A stretch of DNA of 64,000 nt from the NCBI GenBank assembly GCA_001557505.1, contig LSAX01000004.1, positions 868,001-932,000 of the forward strand, read 5' to 3'. The notes beneath the pieces are model-generated. The model worked only from the letters and a program-made list of their open reading frames with translations. It did no database searches and had not been told where the DNA came from. This DNA is from Reticulascus tulasneorum. Taxonomy: Eukaryota > Ascomycota > Sordariomycetes > Glomerellales > Reticulascaceae. Each line of letters begins with the position of its first letter. Position 1 is the first letter of the stretch. Position numbers and translations under genes: made by a program. This document shows, piece after piece, positions 53,278-64,000 of this stretch.

Positions 53278-56200
53278 TTGGTATCTCGGATGGGAATTGA
53301 TTGCAACGTGTTTTACTTTGGGATTCGCTGGAGTTTAGGATACTGCATTCACATGGTATCCAGGCCAACTTCAAAGTTAGGATCCAGTGTAATTTCATTA
53401 CTTTTGTCGTTTGGGTTGAAATGCACTCACTTCCTTTTATTATGTCAACTACTCGGGCAGGGATTCTTGACGGACGACTGGCAGCCAAAGTATGGAGGGC
53501 AAGGCATATAAGCTTTACTTGAGAATTAGCATAATAGGGGTAGACACCGTGCTTGCGATCCTCATGCTGAGGTGCAACTTGCATCGTTCTTGAAACGGGC
53601 TGTAGTGAGCACATCGGGCCGTCTTAACTAACCACAACCTTGATGCGCCTTCCGGGTCCAGCCCAAACCATCAACGTATCAACGGGGAGACCATACTTCA
53701 GGACGAGTAGAGATTCATGAATGACACAGAAATGCGCTGCCGGCCACCATTGGATTTGCGGTCCCGTGTCCACTCTCTGCTCCTTGACTGATTGGCTTGG
53801 CGACGTACGGAACCTTCCGTGGCATCACAAATCAGATTCTGCGCCGAATGTTCAGAGCTTTTGGGAGACGCTCGAGATGAAATGCAAATGAGGCTCTGTA
53901 CAAGCCTTCCAGGAATGAACTGACATCACAAATACCCGGTGGCACATATGGGCAAGTTTGCACGTCATTCTGAACTTTAGTCCAGATTGCCACCACCAAA
54001 GATCCCAGGTTCGTGTTATTCCGAAACAAGGGAATTCCACCGCAGCCTTGTGGCGTTTTGGTCGCAGGAGGAATGAAAAGCCTTTTCGGACCGATCTCAG
54101 CAGGCTAGTGCAGAAGCAGCCTAGCGCATATGGGGAGGCGTCGATTGGATGCGACAGGTTCGGGCTAGCTGCATTTCTGGCGTCCAGTCTGCACTTCTCC
54201 ACAGCCCCCGACTTCCAGAAGGCAGTTCCTTCAGATGTGCGGAGTGGATTTCCAATGGTGCGGCGAAGGGGGAAGAAGGGGTTCCCACTCGTCTCCGGTA
54301 TTGGGAAACAGATGTTTAGATGGGCGGGGCTTGGCCAATCCTACGGCTGTCGTCTGAACGCTGCTAAGCCCGCGAGTCGTGGGTGCAAAGTCGGTGAGAG
54401 CAAGACCACATGAGTGGAAGACATCATAGGTTCAGCCTTAATTAGTCGTGCAACCAGTTTGCACAATGCACAATCACCTCTGCATCAGGAGAGACGAGAC
54501 GAGGGGCAGTGGCACCACGGATTCCGCGCCCAGGTTTCCTTTTCCGCGTACAGGCTTTTGGGACGGAAGATCCCTAGAGTCGTCTGGCGGTGAATCAGGG
54601 GCAGTGAAGAAGCCTGTGTAAGATGCTGACCTAAGACGCCAGTCTGTGACCAATAAGTACCACATCGATCTGAAGAAGTGGACGGCAGTGCCGGTAATGA
54701 TTGTCATGACGTGGAGCCGTGGCCCTCCGCTAGTCCCAGACGATGAATGACAGTTTTTTTCAAGCAATTTCTTAGCGTCCAGCGCCTCTCCCTGCCCTTC
54801 CAGCATTTGCCCTGCAATCCACATTTACATACGGACTACGAGCACTCCGCTGCCGTTAAGCCTTTTCTTTAGTCCGAATCGAACTTTGTGGGTGCGAGGC
54901 GCGCGAGGACGTTGGGTGGCTCCCCCCCGGACGATTCATTGCATGAAACATGTGCAGCCACCGACCCAGAACCATTGAAATCCACCAAAACATCTTCATT
55001 TTGAAGAAAGTTCGTCTATTAAGGGGCCGCTGTATGTTAATGATATCAGGGTGTGTGGTGTGTGTATCTATATTATGTTGGTTCTCGAATCACGGCGCGG
55101 AGGCTCAGCTGTCGCATGAATTGTTGGCGCGACAGACACGAGCTGGGGGTGGGCGAGGAGCGCAAAGTGCCACCTGCAGATGATGTGGTGGCCGTTCCTT
55201 AAGGACCCCCCGTCGCATTGCAGGACGGGAAGAGTACATCATATCAAAGAAGGTGATAGGCGGGATGGGTCATTGTCCTTCCAATTTTGGGGGGAGGGGG
55301 ATCTGAGGGTGATCTGAGGGTGATCTTAGGGGGGAGGGGATAAAGGATGAAAGCAACGTTGGGAATTGGGATGGAACCTCTGGAATTTCTTGCTTCCCGC
55401 GGAGATCATGGACGGGGAAGCTGACAGCTGTGCTTCTTGGTGCGTCGGGGAATAGTCGACAGGCAACAAGATTTGTTTCAATGCGGCTGCTGGGTGAGGA
55501 GCGTGTTAGAAAGGAAAAAGTAATTTCTGGAACATGATCCGTACCTGTTCTGTTGACAAGAAACGGAAGAGACGTGTCGTCCGTACCCTTGGCACTATCG
55601 TGCGTGGGATGGAGGCTTTTTGGGGGAAACGGCCTGAGGATCAAATCTCGCAGGAGAAACGAGGTTCATGCCAACACGAAAGGCAATAGATATCAGGGTT
55701 CGGTATATGCCTCAAATGGGGACAGCCACCGCATTCCAGGATGGTTGGGAAACCGCCACAATTAAGGTACTGTTTTGATATGATGGGGGGGATTTACGAC
55801 CCCCTAATGTCCGTGGACCGTACAAGGCAATCCGATCTGAGTCGCTCATTCATTATTAAGGTAGGAGGAACCAGGGATGATGATGGGCTGCGGATTCACA
55901 TGCACGAAATGCGTCCCTCCTCCAACTGAAAGAGTTTATTATACAGTACATATTACATGTGAGAGACGGTGTACGGACAAAGTCGCGACAAAGAGGCACA
56001 GTGCTGGAAGACGGCACCCCCAAAAGTTCCTAACAGCGCAGTGTGAACCTCTACGCAGCGAGTGTGCACTCCGGGAGCCCGTCTCTCGAGGGAGGAGGTC
56101 CGGACTACCTGCTAGTAAAGCCAATAACTCAGTATTATCCCGCAGGCATTTCTCAAAACAAAGCAAAGAGAGACTCGATCAATAACCTGTGGTGCACGCC

Positions 56201-57042
56201 ACTGGAGCAAGCCAGCCGCGAATATCCACTGTGAAGGGGAGAAACTGCCCCCAAGGGAACGAAAAACAGGCAGGGCCAATTGCCCCATATCATCCCATCA
56301 CAAGACAGCGGCGGCCCCCAGCAGCAGCACCAGACCCAATCCACCCAATGAAGGCGGGCCAAGACGTAAAAAGCTAGCAGTACGAGGCGTCGACGTCGGC
56401 ACTTGCGGGAGATTAGCGTGTCTGGCATGTACCGGTCGGGTACTGCGATGTCTCTGCGGGCGCAGCCACCAATTTCACAGGCCATGATTGGGTCCATCCG
56501 GACACAGTCTCGACAAAGTATCTCCTGTTGGTGGAAGGGGGGCAGAAACAAGCGTTGGGCACTGTGAAAGACAACTGGACGCCTGCGATGCACGGTGCGC
56601 CAGCCCCATACGACGTTACAGCTGGCATCCAGCAGCCGGTGCAAAAGCAGCAGCAGCAGGCAAGCAAGCAAGCAACAGCAGCAGCAGCAGCAACCATGGA
56701 CCGGCAGGATTCACGCGACGCCCATGAACGGCTTTGCATGGGGAGAGCAGAGGGAGGTGGGAGACAGTAGGATGTGATGAGCTTTTCCCACTGGGCTGGT
56801 CGTCGAGCTAAAGGCGTAAGTGTACAGTGCGTATGACAAAAATTACTGACCCTTCGGCGTCCCCCTTTTGGGGGGGACATGGGTCTCCCACCCCCCATCA
56901 CGCCGCTCAAAAGCGCTGGACACACGATCCAACTCACAGTGTTGATGGTTAGGTGGTCCGGGGGGCGTCTTAGTACCTGAGCACTGAAGCCCTGGGGAGG
57001 GGGGCTTAATTTCTCGTCCACCTCTGCTCAGCTGTCCAGCCC
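53278..57042. other. Long intergenic region
   Basis: This 3.8-kb region has no gene I can support. Longer frames near 53958-54413 and 56153-57021 lack family motifs and overlap others on the opposite strand. It contains a GATCTGAGGGT repeat (about 55300-55335) and a CAG-rich stretch (56645-56697). It may include distal control elements of the regulator starting at 57678. Confidence 0.5.
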
Positions 57043-57677
57043 TTGGCTGGCAGGCCCCAAGAGTACCCCATTTCCCGTCCCATCACCACCTCCAGGCCAC
57101 ACTACCGTACCTCAGTACTTCGTAGACCTGGGTCACGTCTCCTCTTCCATCTCCCCCGTTTCTCTCATTCCACACCGCACCACACACACTCGCACACACC
57201 CCTTCTCTCTCGTCTTCCCCATCTTGCCAACCTACTCCCTCTCTCTCCTTCAATTCCCCCCTCTCCAATTCTCACCATCACGAAGAAACCCGTTCAGTCG
57301 CTCCTTGGATTAAATCACTTAGGCCTTGCTCTCCGACTTCGATCTCTCGATACCGACAGGAAATTGGTTGCAAACAGGCTTACTTACCCAGCATCCCCGG
57401 ATTCGGGTCTGATCCCCACGTTTTTCTACCCACAAACCTGCCGATTGCATCCATCTAAACGCAAAGGGCCGAATACTCTCGATCGGCCCTCTCGTCCTCT
57501 CCACGAATCGTTCCGAATAACGTCTTCTTCCCCGCAAAACTCAATACCACACTAAATCACCGCTGATGATTTCGCCGTGAATCATTCTGTCTGATCCGCC
57601 GTTTGCAGCATCACCGGCGCGCCTGTTCCCACCTCCAGCTATCAATCCCCATCCGTTACCCGCCACGGTCAGCAGCC
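57043..57677 (+). promoter_or_regulatory. Pyrimidine-rich leader of the Zn2Cys6 regulator gene
   Basis: From about 57120 to 57280 the plus strand is nearly all C and T, a pattern typical just upstream of transcription starts in filamentous fungi. ATG triplets between here and 57678 would open short upstream frames if transcribed. Confidence 0.5.
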
Positions 57678-60057
57678 ATGACACAGGCTGTTAAGAGGGC
57701 TTGCGACGCCTGCCACCGTCGCAAGGTCAAGTGTGATGGAATCAACCCTTGCCGCAACTGCTCGTCCGCCCAGCTGTCGTGCACCTACAATGCCATCCCG
57801 CAAAAGAAGGGACCCAAGGGGTCCAGGGCCAAGGTTATCAGCGAGTTGAGGGAAACACAGCGACAGACCAGCCTGTCCGCCAAGGTCCAGAATCGCATGA
57901 ATGGAATCGCCAGCCCGCCAGGAAGCCCGAGCATGACGCCCACGCCCGGCCTGTTGACGAGCGAGATGGTGAAGGAGTGCGTCGAGTTCTACTTCGCCAA
58001 CATGTACGAGAAGATGCCCATCCTCGATCGACGGCAACTCGAGCATCAGATGCTTTACATGGAGCAGAACCGCGACACCTACTGTCTACTCACCTCCCTC
58101 TGCGCCTTCACCATGCTTCAGCCAGGGATGAGCATGCCTGCCGGCGACCCGTACAATCTGGACATCATGCCCGGCGCGAACATCATATCGAGCAACCTGC
58201 TTCTGGAGGAGACCCTGCGAGTACGAAAGGGCTACGAGTTCCTCGACCAGCCCAGCCTGAACACTCTCGCCACCAGCTACTTCCTGTTCGGATGTTACCA
58301 CGGGCTGGAACTGCACGACAAAGCGTGGTTTTATCTTCGAGAAGCCACAACCATGATGCACATGAACGGAATGACAAAGGAGGAGACATATCTGCAGTGG
58401 GACAATGTGGAGGCATCCCGACGGAGACGCTTGTATTGGCTGTTCTTCATTACCGAAAGGTACCGTATTCTTGAGCCCCAGAACATAACGTTCTGACCTG
58501 CTGACAATCGACAATAGGGCCCATACCTTGCAACGTCACCGACCTCTGACGCTTCAGGCCACCATCAATCTCCCAACGCTCACAGATGACCCGACTGACC
58601 CTCTAGCTCACCAGCTCAATGGATTCGTGATGCTGGTGAACCTCTTCCGGCCATTTGATGATGCTTTCACCGCTGTGTGGAGCAAGACTCGGGGCAATCT
58701 GTCCAGCCCATATGTGTCCGCGTTGCAGAAGCAACTGAACGAAGTCCTCCCATCCTATCTCTGCCAGGACGGTCAGTTGACCGATCTGCGCACAAACCAG
58801 CAGTGGCTCAAGACAACCGTCTGGCAGCTCACCAACGGATGTCTCAACAATAACAGCGAGGACGGCATGAACTTCCAGTACCCCATGGATCTCTCCCGTG
58901 AGCTGTTGATGACTTTGGCATCCCAGTTCCCTGGCCAAGGCATGGAGTTCTTGAGCTCAGGATTGGTATGTCCATCTCTTCCACGCAACGTCTCAGTTAC
59001 TAACGACCTTGCCCAGATTGAGAAGCTATTTGAGGTTGCTTTCTCCATGACTGATGTACTTCACATGCAACCTGCATCGCGAGATCCATTCACGGTGGGT
59101 CCCCGCGAGCACCTTAACCAGATGCTCAACATGGTATCCGTCCTTCGCCATGGAGACCATCGCTTCCTGCCTCTCCTCCTCAACAAGGTCAACGATGTCC
59201 TGCCTCGTCTGACCAACCCGATGCTACAAAGCGCTCCGGAGAATTCCAACCTCGCCAACATCGACATCTTCGATGGATTCGGAAATGCCGGAATGGCCCA
59301 ACCGCCACCTCAGATGCAGATGCAAGTGGACACGGAGTACGATCGGAAATTCTCGGTATCCGAGTACGACAAGAAGTTTTCTGTCGCCGAGTACGACAAA
59401 AAATTCTCCATCTCCGATATGGGCGCAAATCACAACGACTCTGCTAGTGCAACGGGCTCCACTGGTGCCACTTCCGTCCCTCCCGTCAGTGCCACAGATA
59501 TGAACTCGCCTTTCGTAAGCTCGCCTGGAATTATGTCGCCACCAATGGAGTTCCCACATATCAATGACTATGCTTCCTGTACTCCTATGTCCGAAATGGT
59601 CATCAGTCCCATGGGGCCACCTAGCTCGTCAGGGTCCATGAGTAATCAGCATCAGCCACACCACATCCTGCAAAGCCAGTGTTTGAACACGCAGCAGATG
59701 CAACCCGGCATCGGCCAGCGCCACGCCCACAACCACAATGGTATGCAGCCAGCGCCAAGTATTGGTGGAATAAGTCCTCAGACGTTACCGAGCCAAGCCG
59801 GAATGAATTCGACACCAATGCCTACTTCGCACCCGATGGGACAGGGCATAAGCAGCAACGGGAATAACATGATGAACCCCATGTCTCGCCAGCCCCCGCA
59901 GCGCGCAAACAGCTTTGCGATGCCGCAGCAAGCGCAAATACCTCGGACCGTCGGCGACTTCCATGCGCTCCAGCGTGCCAACTCCGATACTGTGAATACA
60001 ATGTCGAGCATGGCGAGCATGGGCTCTACCGAGATGGATTTCAACACTCTCAGGTAG
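57678..60057 (+). CDS. Zn2Cys6 transcription factor, COL-26/BglR-like
   Basis: Exons 57678-58459, 58518-58965 and 59017-60057 join in frame, giving 756 residues. The second intron is 51 bp and open, so it can be mistaken for coding. The zinc cluster is at residues 9-35 (CDACHRRKVKCDG, then CRNCSSAQLSC), followed by the basic linker QKKGPKGSRAKVISEL. A fungal-specific transcription-factor domain follows (SYFLFGCYHGLE, RRRRLYWLFFITER). The C-terminal third is Gln/Pro/Met/Ser-rich and contains three 9-residue EYDKKFSVx repeats (517-543). From memory this arrangement resembles the Neurospora COL-26 and Trichoderma BglR regulators of starch, maltose and cellobiose use. The orthology is not tested here. 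Confidence 0.88.
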
Positions 60058-61120
60058 TCACACAGGCAACGCCAGTTGCCCCCAAAAACACAGTGGTCTT
60101 CGGTTTCGACCATATTCGGTTTAGATCGATGATCATCACGGCATACCAGTCTCATTTGTTTCAAGCGTTGTCTTCTTTATAACTTCGAAAATCTTACTAC
60201 TTTATTCCCCATTTTACAGCATTTACACGACGGGACGAGATGCAAGGTTACAGATTGCACACAGGAGACAAGATTGCAGAGAAGAGATGGAATAGGGCCA
60301 AAGAGCGCCAAGGCTCAGGGTGTTACTTTGTTTTGTGTGTACAAATCGATGGCGAGCAGCTTGCATTGTCTGGTAAGGACAGGAATAGGAGTTAAGGTGC
60401 TTTTTATTGTGTCAACACTTCTCAGGAGGGGGGATTATGAGTGGACCGCGAGGCAGTGCCGTGTATTAGCGACCGTTTAGCTGGTTTCCAACTTGTGAGT
60501 TTATAGCGGTGGAGGTGACAATATCTCTGAGTTGATTAAAGAGCTCATTATTTGAGGTGGAGAATAGTATATCTAGGTGCAGGTTAGATGAATCAAGAAC
60601 CTTAGACTACATATGTTTCCTGGCATTTCCTGAGAACCTTGAATTGAAGTTGGTTTGGTCAGCATCTTGAAGAAAATAAGAGCCCATTGAAGAATTGTCA
60701 ACCATGTTTCCTGGCAAGTGCCTGGAACACGGAAGGTCGCTGGATGGAGATTATGAGACTCTGGGCAAGAGTATGCTCTCGAGAACCAGGCCGGTGTGCT
60801 GAGTTCAAGTACCTCCATTACCTAGACGCGAGCGGTGCCAAGAGGATCGTCTGCAGTACGTTCATCCTTCCTTTGCGTACGATCTCGTATTCGTCGCACG
60901 TGATTCAAAGGATGAAGAGACAACTGCATACGAAGCCTCGAAATGGCCAACGCTTGTCCTGGCGTTGATCCTTCGCGCAAGCTATGACCGAAAATGGAAA
61001 CTGCGGGGATGTCTTAAAGAGCCGGCAGGCCATCGCCTTGGACTGCCTTCCCATCACTTACAGTCCATCTTGAAGAACCTTATCATCATACACCAGAGCA
61101 ATCTGTCTCTTTGATTCCCA
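60058..61120. other. Intergenic, no gene seen
   Basis: This is the 3' flank of the regulator gene and the promoter of the FAD oxidase gene. Nothing else is recognised. Confidence 0.5.
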
Positions 61121-62689
61121 ATGGCCACGTCTGAAGCCGTCGAGAGCCTGAAGCAGGTCTTCCCGAGCTCGCAGTTCGCTCTCCGAGGCAGCGATGAATT
61201 CAACACGCTGAACAGCTCGTACCTCTCAGCCCTGGAGAGCGATATTACGCCAGCTTGCATCTTCCAGCCCAAGAGCAAAGAGGAAGTGTCGAGGTTCCTC
61301 CAGACCGTCAAGCCATTCACAGCAAGCGGCGAGACTGCATTTGCCATTCGCGGGGCTGGGCAACAGCCCGCCCCAGGCTGTGCGAACATCCAGGATGGCA
61401 TCACTTTGGATCTAGGTCTCCTGACGGGGATAGACTTGAAGGATGGTATTGTTTCCATTGCTGCTGGTGAGCGTTGGGGTGCAGTGTATGAGAAGTTGGT
61501 AAGTGAGGGGCTTGGCACAAGCGGCAGCCGGTCTGCTAAAGGTGGTATCGGCGGGCTGGCATTGACAGGTGGGTATCCACTCCATCTTAGACTTGCCCCT
61601 CTCCCTGACCAACTGTAGGCGGTCTCTCCTTCTTCTCCTCACGCGAGGGCTTCATCTGCGACAACATAGTAAACTATGAAATCGTCCTAGCGTCCGGCGC
61701 CATCGTCAACGCCAACGCGGACGAGCACGCCGACCTCTGGACTGCGCTCCGAGGCGGGGCCAACAACTTCGGCGTCGTCACGCGCTTCGATGTCAAGACG
61801 TTCAAGCAGGGCCCGTTCTGGGGCGGCAGCGTGTTCTACTTCCCGCCGAGCTTCCCGGAACAGGTCGAGGCTCTGGTCAAGGAGGTGCAGAAGCCGGATG
61901 CGAGCGACGAGACCCATTTGATGATCAGCACCGGCTATGCGGCCCAGTTTGGCCAGACCATGTGCATGAATCAGGTGTACTACACCAGAGACGTCGAGAA
62001 GCCGGATGTGCTCGAGCCGTTTACGGCGGTGCAGCCGCAGATTGAGCAGATGAACACCATGCGCAAGATGAATTTGAAGGAGGCTGCTGAGGAGCAGGCG
62101 TCTAGTTCCTTGCATCAAGTGAGGTACGTATAGGTCCTGGATCCAATTGCCAAACTATTAGGATAGACTCCTGCTGGAATTGTTGGGAAACTAAACTCAT
62201 CTCAGGGCCGCCTACATGAACTGTACAGTAAAAGCAGACGCCGCAACCCTCCACGCCGCGACCGATGCCTTCACCACGGCACTGGAGCCCCTCAAACCCA
62301 TCGAGGGCCTCGTCGCATCGCTGACTCTTCAGCCCTACCCCGTCTCGCTGCTCCGTAAATCAGTCGCCAACGGCGGTAACTCCCTGGGATTGGACCCTGC
62401 TGTGGGCCCGCTGGTGAATGTGCTGCTTCTGACCTTCTGGAAGAACAAGAGCGATGATGATAAGATCCTGGGGGCGTGGAAGGGGGTGGTGGAAACTGTC
62501 GAGAAGGACGCCGGCGAGAGGGGAACGGCGGTGGCGTTCAAGTTTATGAATTACGCGTATAACTTCCAGGATCCCGTGGCCTCGTATGGGGAGGGGAATA
62601 AGGAGAAGTTGAGGGAGGTTAGTCGGAAGTATGATCCGGAGGGTCTGTTTCAGAAAGGCGTGCCTGGCGGTTGGAAGCTTTTCACTTGA
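61121..62689 (+). CDS. BBE-type FAD-linked oxidase
   Basis: Exons 61121-61568, 61619-62123 and 62206-62689 join in frame, giving 478 residues. The PCMH-type FAD-binding domain shows FQPKSKEEVSRFLQ, AIRGAGQQPAPGCAN, DLGLLTGID, GSRSAKGGIGGLALTGG and LWTALRGGANNFGVVTRFD. The C-terminal substrate and berberine-bridge-like part ends with RKYDPEGLFQKGVPGGWKL. The usual flavin-linking His in RxGGH is replaced by Gln (RGAGQ), so covalent 8-alpha attachment there is unlikely. No signal peptide is seen. Such enzymes oxidise secondary alcohols or metabolites with oxygen. The substrate is unknown. A P450 remnant and a dehydrogenase follow. Confidence 0.88.
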
Positions 62690-62746
62690 GGTACCAGTAG
62701 GGTTGGGTGAATTTTTGCACACACTGCTGTTCTAGCATATTGTTCT

Positions 62747-63530
62747 TCAACCTACCGTGAACCCCTTTCGTTTAACCTGGTCTGAATCTAGAACCTTGCT
62801 TGTCGGTCCTTTTCTATACCCTGCGATGGCCAATTTCACATCGAAAGGCTTCTTCTGGATCACCGTCCAGATGGTTTGGCTATCCCAGTCGACTATTCCG
62901 TCGGGCGTGTCGTCCTGTTGCACCTCGACGGCCCACACCACTCTCGCCAGGAGCAGTCGCAGCTCCGCCCAGGCCGACGGCCTGCGCACGCAGGAACGTG
63001 GTCCCACGCCGAACGCCTGCACGGCTGCTAGATCACCCCTGTGAAACAGAGACTTCGAGTTGGGTTTGGCGTCAGCCAGCCATCGCTCTGGGTGGAATTC
63101 GTCTGGTGCGTGGAACATTTCTGGGTCGAGCGACAAGGTTAGAGGGTGGACATTGACAAAGGTCTAGAGAAGCGGAGATGGAGGATTAGCTTTTATGCTT
63201 CTTTACCTCCTGTGCTGCACACTGAAGTGGGGTTTCAGGACTAACCTCTGCAGGAAGAAAATGCCCTGATACCGTACCTCCGCCTGGGGAGACAATCCGA
63301 GGCACGCCAATCGGTCTACGTATGATATATCTCGAGTCAGCTGGCCGATCATTTGTGAAGTGTTTGCATGGGGCACAATCACCGGAGCATGGAAAACGTA
63401 CGTAGAATTACAGAGACGCAGCCCCTCGTGGATGACGGCTTGGAGGTAGGTGAGTCCTTTCAGAGCGGTAAAGGTGATGGAGTCTTCTGTCGGAAAACGT
63501 TCACGGGCTACGATGAATTACTTATCGCCA
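62747..63530 (-). pseudogene. Cytochrome P450, C-terminal fragment
   Basis: On the minus strand, 63510-63420 reads ITFTALKGLTYLQAVIHEGLRL with the ExxR motif (EGLR). Then RPIGVPRIVSPGGGTVSG follows near 63315, and after a splice (donor GTTAGT near 63243, acceptor near 63164) comes FVNVHPLTLSLDP, FHPERWLAD and the heme loop FGVGPRSCVRRP. The heme consensus expects CxG, but here it is C-V-R. The PPxP stretch before RPIGVP is missing or out of frame, with no clean splice there. Upstream of 63530 no P450 helices are found. About 200 C-terminal residues of a normal 500 remain, so I call it a truncated, decayed gene. Confidence 0.7.
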
Positions 63531-63762
63531 AACACGTTTATTTAACGCTAAGTTACCAGGGCTGGATGTAGGTTTTAAAACTATTATAAAGTAAGGTGCT
63601 CCTGGCCATGGTTCTCTTTGAATTACTGTCACTGCATATAACATACAGTTTGAAATGTGATATATGAGGGTACGTGATGCGTAATCCATCTTTTATATTC
63701 CCTTTACATGTTTCTTGCCCCTATGTTCTAGCACATCATTATGTTCCAGCACACTCCTATGC

Positions 63763-64000
63763 TTAAATCGCCACGCGGAATTTAAGTAAGTTCCTCTGAA
63801 GAATATCCTGCTTCTTTTGCTCCAGTTGCTCCATATCCCAGCTCACACTGACGAATCGGCCGGATAACCAGTCACGGCGCTCACGAGAGAGCCAGACCAG
63901 TGTATCGGCAGGCAGCTCTGCAGTATCGGTCAGGATATCAATCCTGTCCTTAGGCATGTTCAAGGCTAGCTCGGTCTTGACGGCTCCTGGATGAAGCGAG
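63763..64000 (-). CDS. Short-chain dehydrogenase, C-terminal part (cut by window edge)
   Basis: The minus strand is open from the right edge to a stop at 63763. It begins SLHPGAVKTELALN, the HPGxVxTEL signature after the SDR substrate-binding loop. It ends with ADTLVWLSRERRDWLSGRFVS and WDMEQLEQKKQDI, the usual C-terminal pattern of fungal SDRs. The Rossmann fold and catalytic Tyr/Lys lie outside the window. The enzyme should use NAD(P)H on an unknown alcohol or ketone. Confidence 0.8.
   Translation of the reverse strand, partial: SLHPGAVKTELALNMPKDRIDILTDTAELPADTLVWLSRERRDWLSGRFVSVSWDMEQLEQKKQDILQRNLLKFRVAI

Noticed and set aside
56153..57021. Minus-strand frames of 172 and 202 residues with poly-Ala or poly-Leu runs
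   Set aside because: They arise from a CAG-rich stretch read in several frames. There are no family motifs and both overlap equally long antisense frames.
57043..57555. 170-residue plus-strand frame rich in Pro, Ser and His
   Set aside because: It is translation of the CT-rich leader in front of the Zn2Cys6 regulator gene, and its composition explains the open frame.
58966..59016. Open 51-bp stretch that could be coding in the Zn2Cys6 regulator gene
   Set aside because: It has a GTATGT donor, a CTAAC branch and a CAG acceptor, and removal restores the conserved FLSSGL to IEKLFEVA junction.
1..64000. CRISPR arrays, rRNA operons or bacterial-type operons
   Set aside because: No regularly spaced direct repeats or rRNA sequence were seen, and the genes have eukaryotic introns.

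Overview
The window is nuclear DNA from a filamentous ascomycete (Pezizomycotina). The evidence is short GT-AG introns (mostly 44-82 bp, many with CTAAC-like branch points), monocistronic genes on both strands, and families typical of moulds: HET, 2EXR, NACHT/ankyrin, Zn2Cys6 regulators, secreted glycoside hydrolases and class A flavin monooxygenases. I cannot name the species. Exon joins below were worked out by hand from reading frame, splice sites and branch points. For most spliced genes the summed coding length divides by three.

Layout. 0-6 kb: an F-box-like fragment at the left edge, a multi-spanning membrane protein and a small cysteine-rich secreted protein. 6-26 kb: a 2EXR protein, a secreted GH2 beta-galactosidase, an ankyrin gene with a frameshift, a HET-domain gene with membrane helices, a four-helix membrane protein, two fold-back palindromes, a decanucleotide minisatellite, a C2H2 zinc-finger gene, a metallophosphoesterase pseudogene and an unrecognised 389-residue protein. 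26.8-30.7 kb: a nine-exon NLR-type gene joining NACHT, ankyrin repeats and a C-terminal CorA-like two-helix membrane domain that keeps the GMN motif. I consider this the most interesting locus.

31-41 kb: an alpha-L-rhamnosidase (GH78) diverges from an MFS sugar transporter. A Zn2Cys6 regulator follows after an 831-bp transposon-like insertion with clear terminal inverted repeats and target-site duplication. This resembles a small rhamnoside-use cluster. 42-48 kb: an unrecognised protein with a possibly decayed or unusual intron, an ankyrin relic, a SET-domain protein whose 3' end is duplicated 13.5 kb away, a flavin monooxygenase and a thioredoxin. 49-53 kb: a small secreted protein and a T2-family RNase that has Asn where the first catalytic His should be. 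57.7-60 kb: a well-conserved Zn2Cys6 regulator resembling COL-26/BglR, preceded by 4.4 kb without a convincing gene. 61-64 kb: a BBE-type FAD oxidase, a truncated cytochrome P450 and the end of a short-chain dehydrogenase, possibly the edge of a metabolite cluster.

Two functional themes stand out. One is plant-sugar use: GH2, GH78, the MFS transporter, and two regulators. The other is self/non-self or defence-type proteins (HET, NACHT-ankyrin-CorA, ankyrin, 2EXR) mixed with relics: pseudogenes, fold-backs, a transposon remnant and duplicated gene ends.
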